From Lachnospiraceae bacterium UBA1778 (GTDB lineage: Bacteria > Bacillota > Clostridia > Lachnospirales > Lachnospiraceae), in assembly GCA_002315255.1 (NCBI GenBank), contig DCGM01000085.1:1-9912 (forward strand): 9,912 nt of DNA, written 5' to 3'. Shown here piece by piece: positions 1-6,209 of the stretch. The position numbers and the translations under genes were made by a program. Positions within the stretch are counted from its first letter, which is position 1. Each line of letters begins with the position of its first letter. Under the pieces are notes generated by a model. That model saw only the letters and a program-made list of their open reading frames with translations, did no database searches and had not been told where the DNA came from.

Positions 1-19
1 CAAACGGAGTGCTTCGCCG

Positions 20-41
20 GTTGCACGGAGCTTGCACGGAG
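20..41. repeat. Two tandem copies of a 10-base word near the window edge
   Basis: The 10-base word ttgcacggag occurs at 21-30 and again at 32-41, and a related caaacggag begins the window. No reading frame, promoter or known element is recognised in positions 1-52. The repeat may belong to something cut off by the window edge. Its significance is unknown. Confidence 0.35.
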
Positions 42-52
42 AAAATTTCAAC

Positions 53-95
53 AAAAAACTGACTTCGTGTTTGAAAAACACGAAGTCAGTTTTTT
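53..95 (-). terminator. Strong intrinsic terminator after the four-helix-bundle gene
   Basis: Positions 53-72 pair perfectly with 76-95 around a 3-base loop (gaa), giving a 20-bp hairpin whose outer six pairs are A:T. Read on the minus strand the hairpin ends in a run of U, and it starts only 7 bases after the stop codon at 102-104. It should end transcription of the small gene. Because the A and T runs are symmetrical it could also work from the other direction. Confidence 0.85.
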
Positions 96-101
96 GTTTT
101 G

Positions 102-491
102 CTATTGATTAGTATTTTTACTTTTAATTGTATTGATCGACGAAACCAACATTCTTCTCAGTTCGACACATTTTGATGTCATCATATCAAAATCAGTCTT
201 TTGAAGTGAATCCGTTTCATAAAGCAATTCAATCCAATACGAACTCTCATTGCATTCTTTTAAAGCTATTTCCAATTTTGAAATAAAGTCCCGAGTTCCC
301 TGAGCATACTGTGCCTCGTGGACATTCGCACCGACTGAGGTGCCACTTCTCAACAATTGGTTTAGCAATGCAGATTCTACACCTTCATTTTTTAATTTTC
401 TACATAAAAAGACTATTGATTTTGCAAATCCTTTTGATTTATCTCTAATAATACTATCAGCCAATCTTTTCTCCAAACTTGACGAAGTCAA
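102..491 (-). CDS. Four-helix bundle protein (23S rRNA intervening-sequence protein / Avd-like family)
   Basis: The 129-residue product has the hallmarks of the small four-helix-bundle family first known from ORFs inside 23S rRNA intervening sequences and related to the Avd protein of diversity-generating retroelements. The most characteristic parts are LLRSGTSVGANVHEA at residues 46-60 and the following helix around residues 68-90 (DFISKLEIALKEC, then SSYWIELL). Length fits the family (about 115-130). The cellular role of stand-alone copies is not established; the fold is basic and oligomeric, and nucleic-acid binding has been suggested. The start is uncertain: no ATG fits, the first in-frame start is TTG at 489-491, only a weak SD-like sequence lies upstream, and the frame stays open to about 545. 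The gene is much richer in AT than guaA next to it, suggesting horizontal acquisition. No reverse transcriptase or rRNA is adjacent, so neither classic context applies here. Confidence 0.85.
   Translation of the reverse strand: MTSSSLEKRLADSIIRDKSKGFAKSIVFLCRKLKNEGVESALLNQLLRSGTSVGANVHEAQYAQGTRDFISKLEIALKECNESSYWIELLYETDSLQKTDFDMMTSKCVELRRMLVSSINTIKSKNTNQ
479..491. repeat. Small hairpin over the presumed TTG start
   Basis: The sequence ttgac-gaa-gtcaa forms a 5-bp stem with a 3-base loop and contains the likely TTG start codon of the four-helix-bundle gene. Its acgaagtca half (482-490) also occurs in the terminator hairpin at 80-88. It could limit translation initiation, but this is inference from a short stem. 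Confidence 0.3.
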
Positions 492-494
492 TCT

Positions 495-605
495 TAACTC
501 TAAACTCTTAACTTGTTTTGCAAAAACTTTGCTGTAGTTTACAGTTTAGAGTTATGAATCTGCTTCGCAGATGTTAAGATATGATTGTTTTTGCAAAACA
601 ATCAT
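495..605. repeat. Cluster of nested inverted repeats between guaA and the small gene
   Basis: Four inverted repeats are packed here. A perfect 12-bp pair lies at 495-506 and 543-554. A perfect 15-bp pair lies at 513-527 and 587-601. A 6-bp stem with a TTC loop lies at 558-572. An 11-bp stem (581-591 with 595-605) has a 3-base loop. The first two pairs overlap, so they form alternative, mutually exclusive structures. None of the hairpins is followed by a clean U-run on the minus strand, so they are not ordinary terminators. The region resembles a mobile or recombining palindromic element, or an mRNA processing or stability structure. No coding sequence is recognised in it. Confidence 0.7.
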
Positions 606-608
606 AGT

Positions 609-632
609 TGATTTTTGCCGAGGCAAAAATCA
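609..632 (-). other. Hairpin overlapping the guaA stop codon
   Basis: Positions 609-618 pair with 623-632 (10 bp, loop cgag). The stem includes the guaA stop codon (TGA, read from 630-632). On the minus strand the 3' side is followed by mixed sequence, not a U-run, so a classical terminator is doubtful. It may stabilise the 3' end of guaA mRNA or be part of the neighbouring palindrome cluster. Transcription of guaA may therefore continue into the four-helix-bundle gene and stop at 53-95. Confidence 0.55.
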
Positions 633-1616
633 TTCCCACTCAATCGTACTTACCGGCTTTTCGGAAATATCCCACAGGACTCTGTTCACGCCGGGGACGT
701 TCGCAATGATGCGGTCACGGATGGTGCAGAGCACGGAGAACGGAATCTCCGGAACGGTTGCGGTTACAGCGTCGACCGTATTCACGGCGCGGACGACGAC
801 TGCCCAGCCCATATAACGCTCGCCTTTTCCGTCGACATACTTGATGCCGGTGGAGATGAAGTCCGGAATCGCGCAGAAATACTGCCACGGAACAACCGGG
901 AGTTTGCCGATTTCTTCACGGACGATCGCGTCTGCTTCGCGGAGCGCTTCGAGACGGTCGCGGGTGATGGCGCCGACACAACGGACACCGAGGCCCGGGC
1001 CCGGGAACGGCTGACGGAAGACCATGCTGTCCGGAAGGCCAAGTTCCTTGCCGACGACGCGGACTTCGTCCTTATAAAGAAGCTTCACCGGCTCGACCAG
1101 TTCGAAATTCAGGTCTTCCGGAAGGCCGCCTACATTGTGATGCGCTTTAACGCCTTTAGATTCCAGGATGTCCGGATAAATCGTGCCCTGTCCTAAGAAC
1201 TCGATTCCTTCCAGCTTCTTCGCTTCTTCTGCAAAAACGTCAATAAAAATCTTGCCGATGATCTTGCGCTTCGACTCCGGCTCGCTAACGCCTGCCAATG
1301 CGTCTAAGAAACGGTCAACTGCATCGACGTAAATCAGGTTCGCGCCGAGTTCCTCGCGGAATACGCGGATAACCTGCTCCGGCTCGCCTTTTCTTAAGAG
1401 TCCGTGGTTAACATGAACGCAGACCAACTGCTGTCCGATAGCTTTAATGAGGAGTGCTGCGACTACGGAAGAGTCGACGCCGCCGGAAAGCGCTAAAAGC
1501 ACTTTCTTGTCGCCGATCTGTGCGCGCAATTCTTTCACCTGCGCATCGATAAATTCGCGCGCAAGTTCCGGTGTATTGATTCTGGCCATAGATTCAGGCC
1601 GTAAGTTCTCAGACAT
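630..1616 (-). CDS. guaA: GMP synthase, ATP-pyrophosphatase subunit without the glutaminase domain
   Basis: The 328-residue product catalyses, by family, ATP-dependent amination of XMP to GMP in purine synthesis in the cytoplasm. The PP-loop SGGVDSS is at residues 44-50, GQGTIYPD at 142-149, HHNVGGLP at 159-166, RQPFPGPGLGVR at 201-212, and the C-terminal dimerization domain ends in the diagnostic TIEWE. The common bacterial enzyme is about 510-525 residues with an N-terminal class I glutamine amidotransferase; that domain is absent here and is not encoded just upstream, where a terminator and an unrelated gene lie. It may use a separately encoded glutaminase, as in archaea, or free ammonia. 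Compared with ordinary bacterial GuaA the loop between YPD and HHN is shortened, marking a divergent class. I chose the ATG at 1614-1616 because GGGAGG (1624-1629) sits 7 bases upstream; an in-frame TTG 24 bases earlier lacks such a site. Confidence 0.92.
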   Translation of the reverse strand: MSENLRPESMARINTPELAREFIDAQVKELRAQIGDKKVLLALSGGVDSSVVAALLIKAIGQQLVCVHVNHGLLRKGEPEQVIRVFREELGANLIYVDAVDRFLDALAGVSEPESKRKIIGKIFIDVFAEEAKKLEGIEFLGQGTIYPDILESKGVKAHHNVGGLPEDLNFELVEPVKLLYKDEVRVVGKELGLPDSMVFRQPFPGPGLGVRCVGAITRDRLEALREADAIVREEIGKLPVVPWQYFCAIPDFISTGIKYVDGKGERYMGWAVVVRAVNTVDAVTATVPEIPFSVLCTIRDRIIANVPGVNRVLWDISEKPVSTIEWE

Positions 1617-1623
1617 ATCAATT

Positions 1624-1629
1624 CCTCCC
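1624..1629 (-). promoter_or_regulatory. Ribosome binding site fixing the guaA start
   Basis: GGGAGG on the minus strand, 7 bases before the ATG at 1614-1616. This spacing supports that ATG over the upstream in-frame TTG at 1638-1640. A possible -10 (TATTAT) lies at 1653-1658 but no convincing -35 is seen, so I do not call a promoter. Confidence 0.8.
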
Positions 1630-1728
1630 GTTTCATACAAAATCTATCGTTAATAATATCACTTTTACCGCCTCTTGTATAGAAAAAATTTTTCCCCCGC
1701 AAAGCGCTCGTTTTTGATAAAAATAGAC

Positions 1729-1760
1729 AAAAAGCGGGCCTTGCGAAGCCCGCAAGGCCC
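1729..1760 (-). terminator. Intrinsic terminator after the surface-protein gene
   Basis: Positions 1736-1745 pair with 1751-1760 (10 perfect, mostly G:C pairs, loop aagcc). Read on the minus strand the hairpin is followed by GC and five U (1729-1733). It lies about 60 bases after the stop codon at 1819. An alternative 6-bp stem (1734-1739 with 1748-1753) can form from the same bases. The outer sequence is shared with the terminator at 6165-6198. Confidence 0.85.
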
Positions 1761-1818
1761 ATCCAAAAACATATTCATCCGGTTTCTCCTGTTTTCTTCT
1801 TTTCCGGCTTTTCTGTTT

Positions 1819-4800
1819 TTACTTTTTTGCCTTTTCAGGCTTTTCTGTCATTTCCTGTTTATCAGTATCTCCCGGTTCTTTTTTCTTCCGCATGAGAAGG
1901 ATCACAACCACGAGCCCGATGATGATCACGACCAGTACGCCGATTCCCACAATCAGCCAGATTATCAGCGAGTCATCCTTGTCGGCTCCCTTCTGCTCTG
2001 CCGCCGCCTTCGTCAGATGGCAGACGGTGCATCTTCCTTCTTCAAAGGTATGGTCCTCTTTTTCGGTGATGGTCGCGCCGCATTTGCAGATTCCCCAATG
2101 CTTATCCGCATTGGTTCCGTAATAAACGATCCCGTAATGGTTCTCAGGGTTCTTCTCTAAAACAAGCGTCTGCGCATCTAAAACGGAACTTCCCTCTTTG
2201 TCAGCAAAAACAGTCCCGCAAAGCGCGCACTCATAATGCGCTGCCATTCCTTCCGACACACAGGTAGCTTTCTTTTCCTCGCGGAAAACGATCTCGTGCT
2301 CCAATGCCGGAATCGTCTCGCTTACGGTATGACCGCATTCCAGACAGACCCAGGTAATGCTGCCCGGTGTTCCGCAGGTTGCCGGAACGATCGTCTTTTC
2401 ATAATCGTGCGAGGGCGCAATCGTGTCTGTAACGATCACATATCCGCAGGTCTCGCACTCGAGGTGCATATGTCCCTCTTCTGTGCAGGTCGGATCGACA
2501 TCGACCACCCATGTTCCTGCTTCATGCGCTGCGTAATCGCCCTTCACGCCGCAGACGGAACAATGACGGAAATGTCCGTTACTGTCGGTCTCCCACGGTC
2601 CGGAGAAGCAGTGCTGTACCGTGCGCTCGGTGCCGCAGGCATTGCAGACCGGATCGCAGTCATTGTCATAAACATGCTGGCCGGTAGCGGGGATTACGGC
2701 ATCTATTGCGTTAAACTCATCGTCAAAATCGCCGCCGCAAACCGGGCAATGCTTATGGGCGACCATTCCGTCGTGGACGCAGGTCGCGGCCACTTCACCC
2801 ACTTCAACATCATAACTTATGATGACCTCCGCGGTGAGCACGGCCGAGCCGCCTTTCTGCAGTTCTACCGTGAGCCACTTGCCATGCATGGAAGCCTTCT
2901 GCGCTGCTGTCAGTTTCGAAAGATCTGCTGATTTTCCATTGCCGAGTTCAATCTTTCCGTTAGAGCTCCAGCAGTACCAGTACAGCGTGCTGCCGGCCTT
3001 CATTTCGGCCGAGACATGGCTTAAGTCTACCGTCACCGTCTGGTGTACACAGGCCACAGCGGGGAGAAGCATATAGTTTCCGTCGCTCTTATTGGAATTG
3101 ATCAGATCACCCTTGTGGTAGTAGCACTGCAGGTTCGTGCAGGTGTCATCCGCATCGAACGTATGGAGCTCTTTGATCGCCTCACCGCACTTCGTGCAGT
3201 ACTGCCAATGATGCGTCTCGTCATGGTAGGTGCCTGCGTTTGCGTTGCAGGAGTGGAAGTTATAGCCGCCCTTCCGTTCTGTAGTCACGAAATGACAGCG
3301 GGTGCACTCTTGTGTCACATCTGCTTCGGTGCAGTTCACCGGTACCTCTGTCTTCACGATGAAGTCGTGGCTGTGAACCTCTTTCTTCTCGCCGCAGACG
3401 AGGCAGACCTTATAGCATTCATCCTTGTTGTAGGAATATCCTTCGCCATAGATATGCGCGCCGGATGCGTAAGAATCCTCTGACTTAGCCGCGCCGCATT
3501 TGCTGCACTGGTAATACTTCAGTCCGTCGCTTTCGCAGGTGGCGGTGTCGGAGATCAGCTGGTAGTCGTGGTTGCAGCCGTTCTCATCGCAGATGAAAAC
3601 GATCGTGGCATCCACGTCTCCTATGTAATCTCCATCTTTATCGTAACAACTGATATATCCGTTCCAGTAAACAGTGCCTTCCGAATAGAAGGTGATATCT
3701 ACGGAGCAGTGCCCGTTTTCATCGGTTTTTCCGCTATAGTATTGACCTTTACTCAGATATCCGCACTTGATTAAGACGCTGTTGCCCTGTGCCAGGAAGT
3801 CCTCGTCAATCACAGCATCAAAAGAAACCGTCACGGTATCGCCCACGTGAACATAGATCGGATCCTCAGAGTAGGGGGTCAGATTCACCATAGAAACGGA
3901 GCTCATTTTCAACTCCGGTATCACTTCACCATGACTTAGCTCTGTGCCGCAGAGGCAGCAGATCACGTCACCGGTATAGCCGTCTTCATCATAGCTGGCT
4001 TCCTTCTGTCCGACCAGTTTTCCTTCGTGAAGGCAGGCGCCTTCCGGAATCTCATTGACCCAGCTGATGATAAACCTTTCCGAGTCCACCGTGTAATCTC
4101 CGCCCTTTGGAGAATTATAGGTAAGAACCAGTTTATAGACCGCTTCCTTCTCTTCCCGGTCATCGGGCTGGAAGATTGTCGCATACCGGTCTTCGTCCTG
4201 ATAAGAAATATATGCTGACGTTTCCTCCCAGGTTTCTCCATCTTTCAGACAGTAAACCGAGACGTATTTTAACTTATTATAGCAGGTATAATCAAATGCG
4301 ATCTGCGGCGGATAGTCCAGCTGTGCCGTGTGCGAGGACGGTTGCAGCGTAAAGCGGAAATCCGGTTTTTCTTCCCACTGGAGAACAACCGCATCCGTCA
4401 CAATTTCGGCGTTACTGTATTTTGCAATGACACGGTAAGCGCTCGTCAATGCATTTCTCTTCGCAGGGACATCGATACGGAAAGAATCCGCTTTGATATC
4501 ATAGCCCTGATCGGTTTCGTCTACGACGCACCAATTGACCTCCGCTTTTTTACAGCTCTTCCAGGTGAATACAGTTTTTCCGTTTTTAACGGTTGCCACG
4601 TATTCCTGAACGACGAGATCCTCCGGCTTATCACTGAACGCCAGATAGAATCGGCCCTTTTCACCCGTATAAAGAATCTCCTCCGGCACGATAATTTCAG
4701 TGACTGTGGGCGCATTCTTTATCGTGATTTCATGCGGCCAGCCGATAGTCTCAATTTTAGTCTTCTCCGGGTCTATGATCTCCCCGTCCATCGTCATGAC

Positions 4801-5907
4801 AGCGCCTTGCTTTAAGGCACGGCTGACCGGCCAGCTGCGGGATTCGTTATCCATATCATAGACGCCTCGGGTTTTCTTCCACCAGGTGCCGGAAGTCGAA
4901 CAGAGCATGATGCCGCCGGAAAAGGTGCCGCCGTTCAAGACCGGCATCTGCCGGGCTTTGTTCCAGGTATTATCAAAGAAAACGGCATAGGCGCTGCCGT
5001 CGAATTTGCCGCCGTTTATCGTCAGGCCTGCTACCGCATAATCACTGCCCAGCCCCAGTGCCGATACATAGCGGTTTCCCATCTGGGTAGCCAGATCATC
5101 GTCTTTCACATTGTTATCTGCCGTAAAATGGCCGTTATTAATGATCGATTTTACACCGGTTAAACCGACTGCCGAACGGGTGAAGGGATTATAAAAAGCA
5201 TCCCAGCAGGGCTTTTTCTCCGAGTCGGTAAAGGCCACATAGCCGCTCAGCTGCGAGGTGATAAATTTTTGATTCTTTGCGTTCAGCTTATAGGTGCCGC
5301 CGTCAATGATGACGGTTGCCCCGTTGTCATAAGGAACCTGCGACTTATCCAGCCCGGAATAATCGCCCAAATAGTCGCCGGTAATGCAGAGTGCCGTAGA
5401 AGGCCCGTCAACCAATGTTTCGGCATCCAATGTGATACCGCCACCGCCGACCGAGTCCACAAACCGCAGGGTGAGATCCGGAACGCCGCCATAGTACAGT
5501 TTGATATTCAGGGTGTTCCATGTCTTATTGTCCTGATTGTTGATAGCGCGAATCCTGCCGGAAATGGTATGACCATTGAAGTCGATCGTCATATTCCGGG
5601 TGAGGGCAATGTAAATCAGAGAAAACGCATCTCTCGATACATCCGTATCCTCTACATGAATATCTGCAGTCAGTCGGATAAACGTGCCCTCAGCGGCATC
5701 CTTGTCCGACCAGCGATTTTGCTTGTCGATTTCCTCTAATTTCTCCCGGGTGGAAACCTCCACATAGTCCCATCCCTCGGGAACTTCTACATTCTCTGTC
5801 CGATACAGTTCATCCCACGCTTTTACAACCTCGGTAAAAGGCTCTAACGGAAGAAGTCCTGCTATCAAGACCAGACATAAAAGTAAACTGACGAGACGCT
5901 TACGCAT
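1819..5907 (-). CDS. Large secreted, membrane-anchored surface protein with beta-helix-like and CxxC-repeat regions
   Basis: The product has 1362 residues. A signal peptide (basic MRKR, hydrophobic core, likely cleavage after VKA near residue 30) is followed at about 75-340 by a beta-helix-like region with recurring NGG-aromatic turns: IDGGTYKL (201), INNGHFTA (256), INGGKFDG (297), LNGGTFSG (324). Beta-sandwich-like stretches follow at roughly 400-515, 518-620 and 668-775, with another near 945-1040. Twelve CxxC motifs start at residues 650, 801, 835, 868, 904, 1054, 1088, 1116, 1151, 1188, 1227 and 1293, most in a pattern of the type H-x-TC-x3-G-x5-CxxCG. A 27-residue membrane span (1313-1339) then gives way to RKKK and a charged cytoplasmic tail. 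The protein is therefore exported and held by its C-terminus; there is no LPxTG signal. The pattern is seen in large surface proteins of Clostridia; ligand and function are unknown. The cysteine pairs suggest metal sites or disulfide-stabilised stalk modules. Start chosen at ATG 5905-5907 with AGGAGG-like sequence 7 bases upstream; a second possible start is TTG at 5970. Confidence 0.85.
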   Translation of the reverse strand: MRKRLVSLLLCLVLIAGLLPLEPFTEVVKAWDELYRTENVEVPEGWDYVEVSTREKLEEIDKQNRWSDKDAAEGTFIRLTADIHVEDTDVSRDAFSLIYIALTRNMTIDFNGHTISGRIRAINNQDNKTWNTLNIKLYYGGVPDLTLRFVDSVGGGGITLDAETLVDGPSTALCITGDYLGDYSGLDKSQVPYDNGATVIIDGGTYKLNAKNQKFITSQLSGYVAFTDSEKKPCWDAFYNPFTRSAVGLTGVKSIINNGHFTADNNVKDDDLATQMGNRYVSALGLGSDYAVAGLTINGGKFDGSAYAVFFDNTWNKARQMPVLNGGTFSGGIMLCSTSGTWWKKTRGVYDMDNESRSWPVSRALKQGAVMTMDGEIIDPEKTKIETIGWPHEITIKNAPTVTEIIVPEEILYTGEKGRFYLAFSDKPEDLVVQEYVATVKNGKTVFTWKSCKKAEVNWCVVDETDQGYDIKADSFRIDVPAKRNALTSAYRVIAKYSNAEIVTDAVVLQWEEKPDFRFTLQPSSHTAQLDYPPQIAFDYTCYNKLKYVSVYCLKDGETWEETSAYISYQDEDRYATIFQPDDREEKEAVYKLVLTYNSPKGGDYTVDSERFIISWVNEIPEGACLHEGKLVGQKEASYDEDGYTGDVICCLCGTELSHGEVIPELKMSSVSMVNLTPYSEDPIYVHVGDTVTVSFDAVIDEDFLAQGNSVLIKCGYLSKGQYYSGKTDENGHCSVDITFYSEGTVYWNGYISCYDKDGDYIGDVDATIVFICDENGCNHDYQLISDTATCESDGLKYYQCSKCGAAKSEDSYASGAHIYGEGYSYNKDECYKVCLVCGEKKEVHSHDFIVKTEVPVNCTEADVTQECTRCHFVTTERKGGYNFHSCNANAGTYHDETHHWQYCTKCGEAIKELHTFDADDTCTNLQCYYHKGDLINSNKSDGNYMLLPAVACVHQTVTVDLSHVSAEMKAGSTLYWYCWSSNGKIELGNGKSADLSKLTAAQKASMHGKWLTVELQKGGSAVLTAEVIISYDVEVGEVAATCVHDGMVAHKHCPVCGGDFDDEFNAIDAVIPATGQHVYDNDCDPVCNACGTERTVQHCFSGPWETDSNGHFRHCSVCGVKGDYAAHEAGTWVVDVDPTCTEEGHMHLECETCGYVIVTDTIAPSHDYEKTIVPATCGTPGSITWVCLECGHTVSETIPALEHEIVFREEKKATCVSEGMAAHYECALCGTVFADKEGSSVLDAQTLVLEKNPENHYGIVYYGTNADKHWGICKCGATITEKEDHTFEEGRCTVCHLTKAAAEQKGADKDDSLIIWLIVGIGVLVVIIIGLVVVILLMRKKKEPGDTDKQEMTEKPEKAKK

Positions 5908-5914
5908 TTTTTTA

Positions 5915-5920
5915 TCCTCC
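5915..5920 (-). promoter_or_regulatory. Ribosome binding site for the surface-protein ATG
   Basis: GGAGGA on the minus strand, 7 bases before the ATG at 5905-5907. This start gives a textbook signal peptide. A second GGAGG (5978-5982) lies 7 bases before an in-frame TTG at 5968-5970, so a version 21 residues longer, with a polar N-terminal extension, is also possible. Confidence 0.75.
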
Positions 5921-6004
5921 TGTTTTGTAACTTCCCAATTAATTACGTGAAACCTTTTGTACCATTTCAAGCCCGATCCTCCGAGCCTAACTTTCTATTT
6001 CACG

Positions 6005-6010
6005 ATTATA
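6005..6010 (-). promoter_or_regulatory. Probable -10 element for the surface-protein gene
   Basis: A perfect TATAAT on the minus strand about 100 bases upstream of the ATG. No good -35 is found at 17 bases; TGACGA lies 19 bases upstream. The expected start of transcription near 5998 would leave a leader of about 90 bases holding the alternative TTG start. The rest of the 5908-6209 gap contains only this leader and the two terminators below. Confidence 0.5.
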
Positions 6011-6133
6011 CTCATTTCTATGATAAATTTCGTCACCCTTCTCACCCGAAAAATACGTTTTGAAGGCGAAAAAGGGTGATTTTTTCTTTTGGGCTGATTT
6101 TCGATAAAAAGCCTGTTTTTCTGTCCAGTGCAT

Positions 6134-6156
6134 AAAAAGCCCGTTTTCCTCCGGGC
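6134..6156 (-). terminator. Second, weaker terminator behind the dehydrogenase gene
   Basis: A 5-bp G:C stem (6139-6143 with 6152-6156, 8-base loop) is followed on the minus strand by five U (6134-6138). It lies just beyond the main terminator at 6165-6198 and probably acts as a backup, shielding the surface-protein promoter from read-through. Confidence 0.5.
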
Positions 6157-6164
6157 AAAAAAGC

Positions 6165-6198
6165 AAAAAGCGGGCCTTGAGTTTCCTCAAGGCCCGCT
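6165..6198 (-). terminator. Strong intrinsic terminator after the dehydrogenase gene
   Basis: Positions 6169-6181 pair perfectly with 6186-6198 (13 bp). On the minus strand the loop reads GAAA, a stable GNRA tetraloop, and the stem is followed by U-rich sequence. It begins 11 bases after the stop codon at 6210. The bases 6164-6179 are identical to 1728-1743 in the terminator at the other end of the surface-protein gene. Confidence 0.9.
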
Positions 6199-6209
6199 AA
6201 AATCGCGAG

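Noticed and set aside
20..41. Possible CRISPR-like repeat at the left edge
   Set aside because: Only two 10-base copies, one base apart, with no spacers.
102..491. Part of a 23S rRNA intervening sequence or of a diversity-generating retroelement
   Set aside because: No rRNA sequence flanks the gene, and no reverse transcriptase or template/variable repeat pair is present in the window.
615..1196. Long plus-strand open frames opposite guaA, and similar ones opposite the dehydrogenase (6990-7757) and surface-protein genes
   Set aside because: They lie antisense to clearly conserved coding sequence, lack good ribosome binding sites and resemble no family; they are shadows of codon bias on the other strand.
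1617..1728. Purine or other riboswitch ahead of guaA
   Set aside because: The leader is short and no conserved riboswitch core or regulated hairpin could be recognised.
6033..6079. 8-bp inverted repeat followed by T-run on the plus strand
   Set aside because: The loop is 31 bases and no plus-strand gene precedes it, so a terminator role is not supported.
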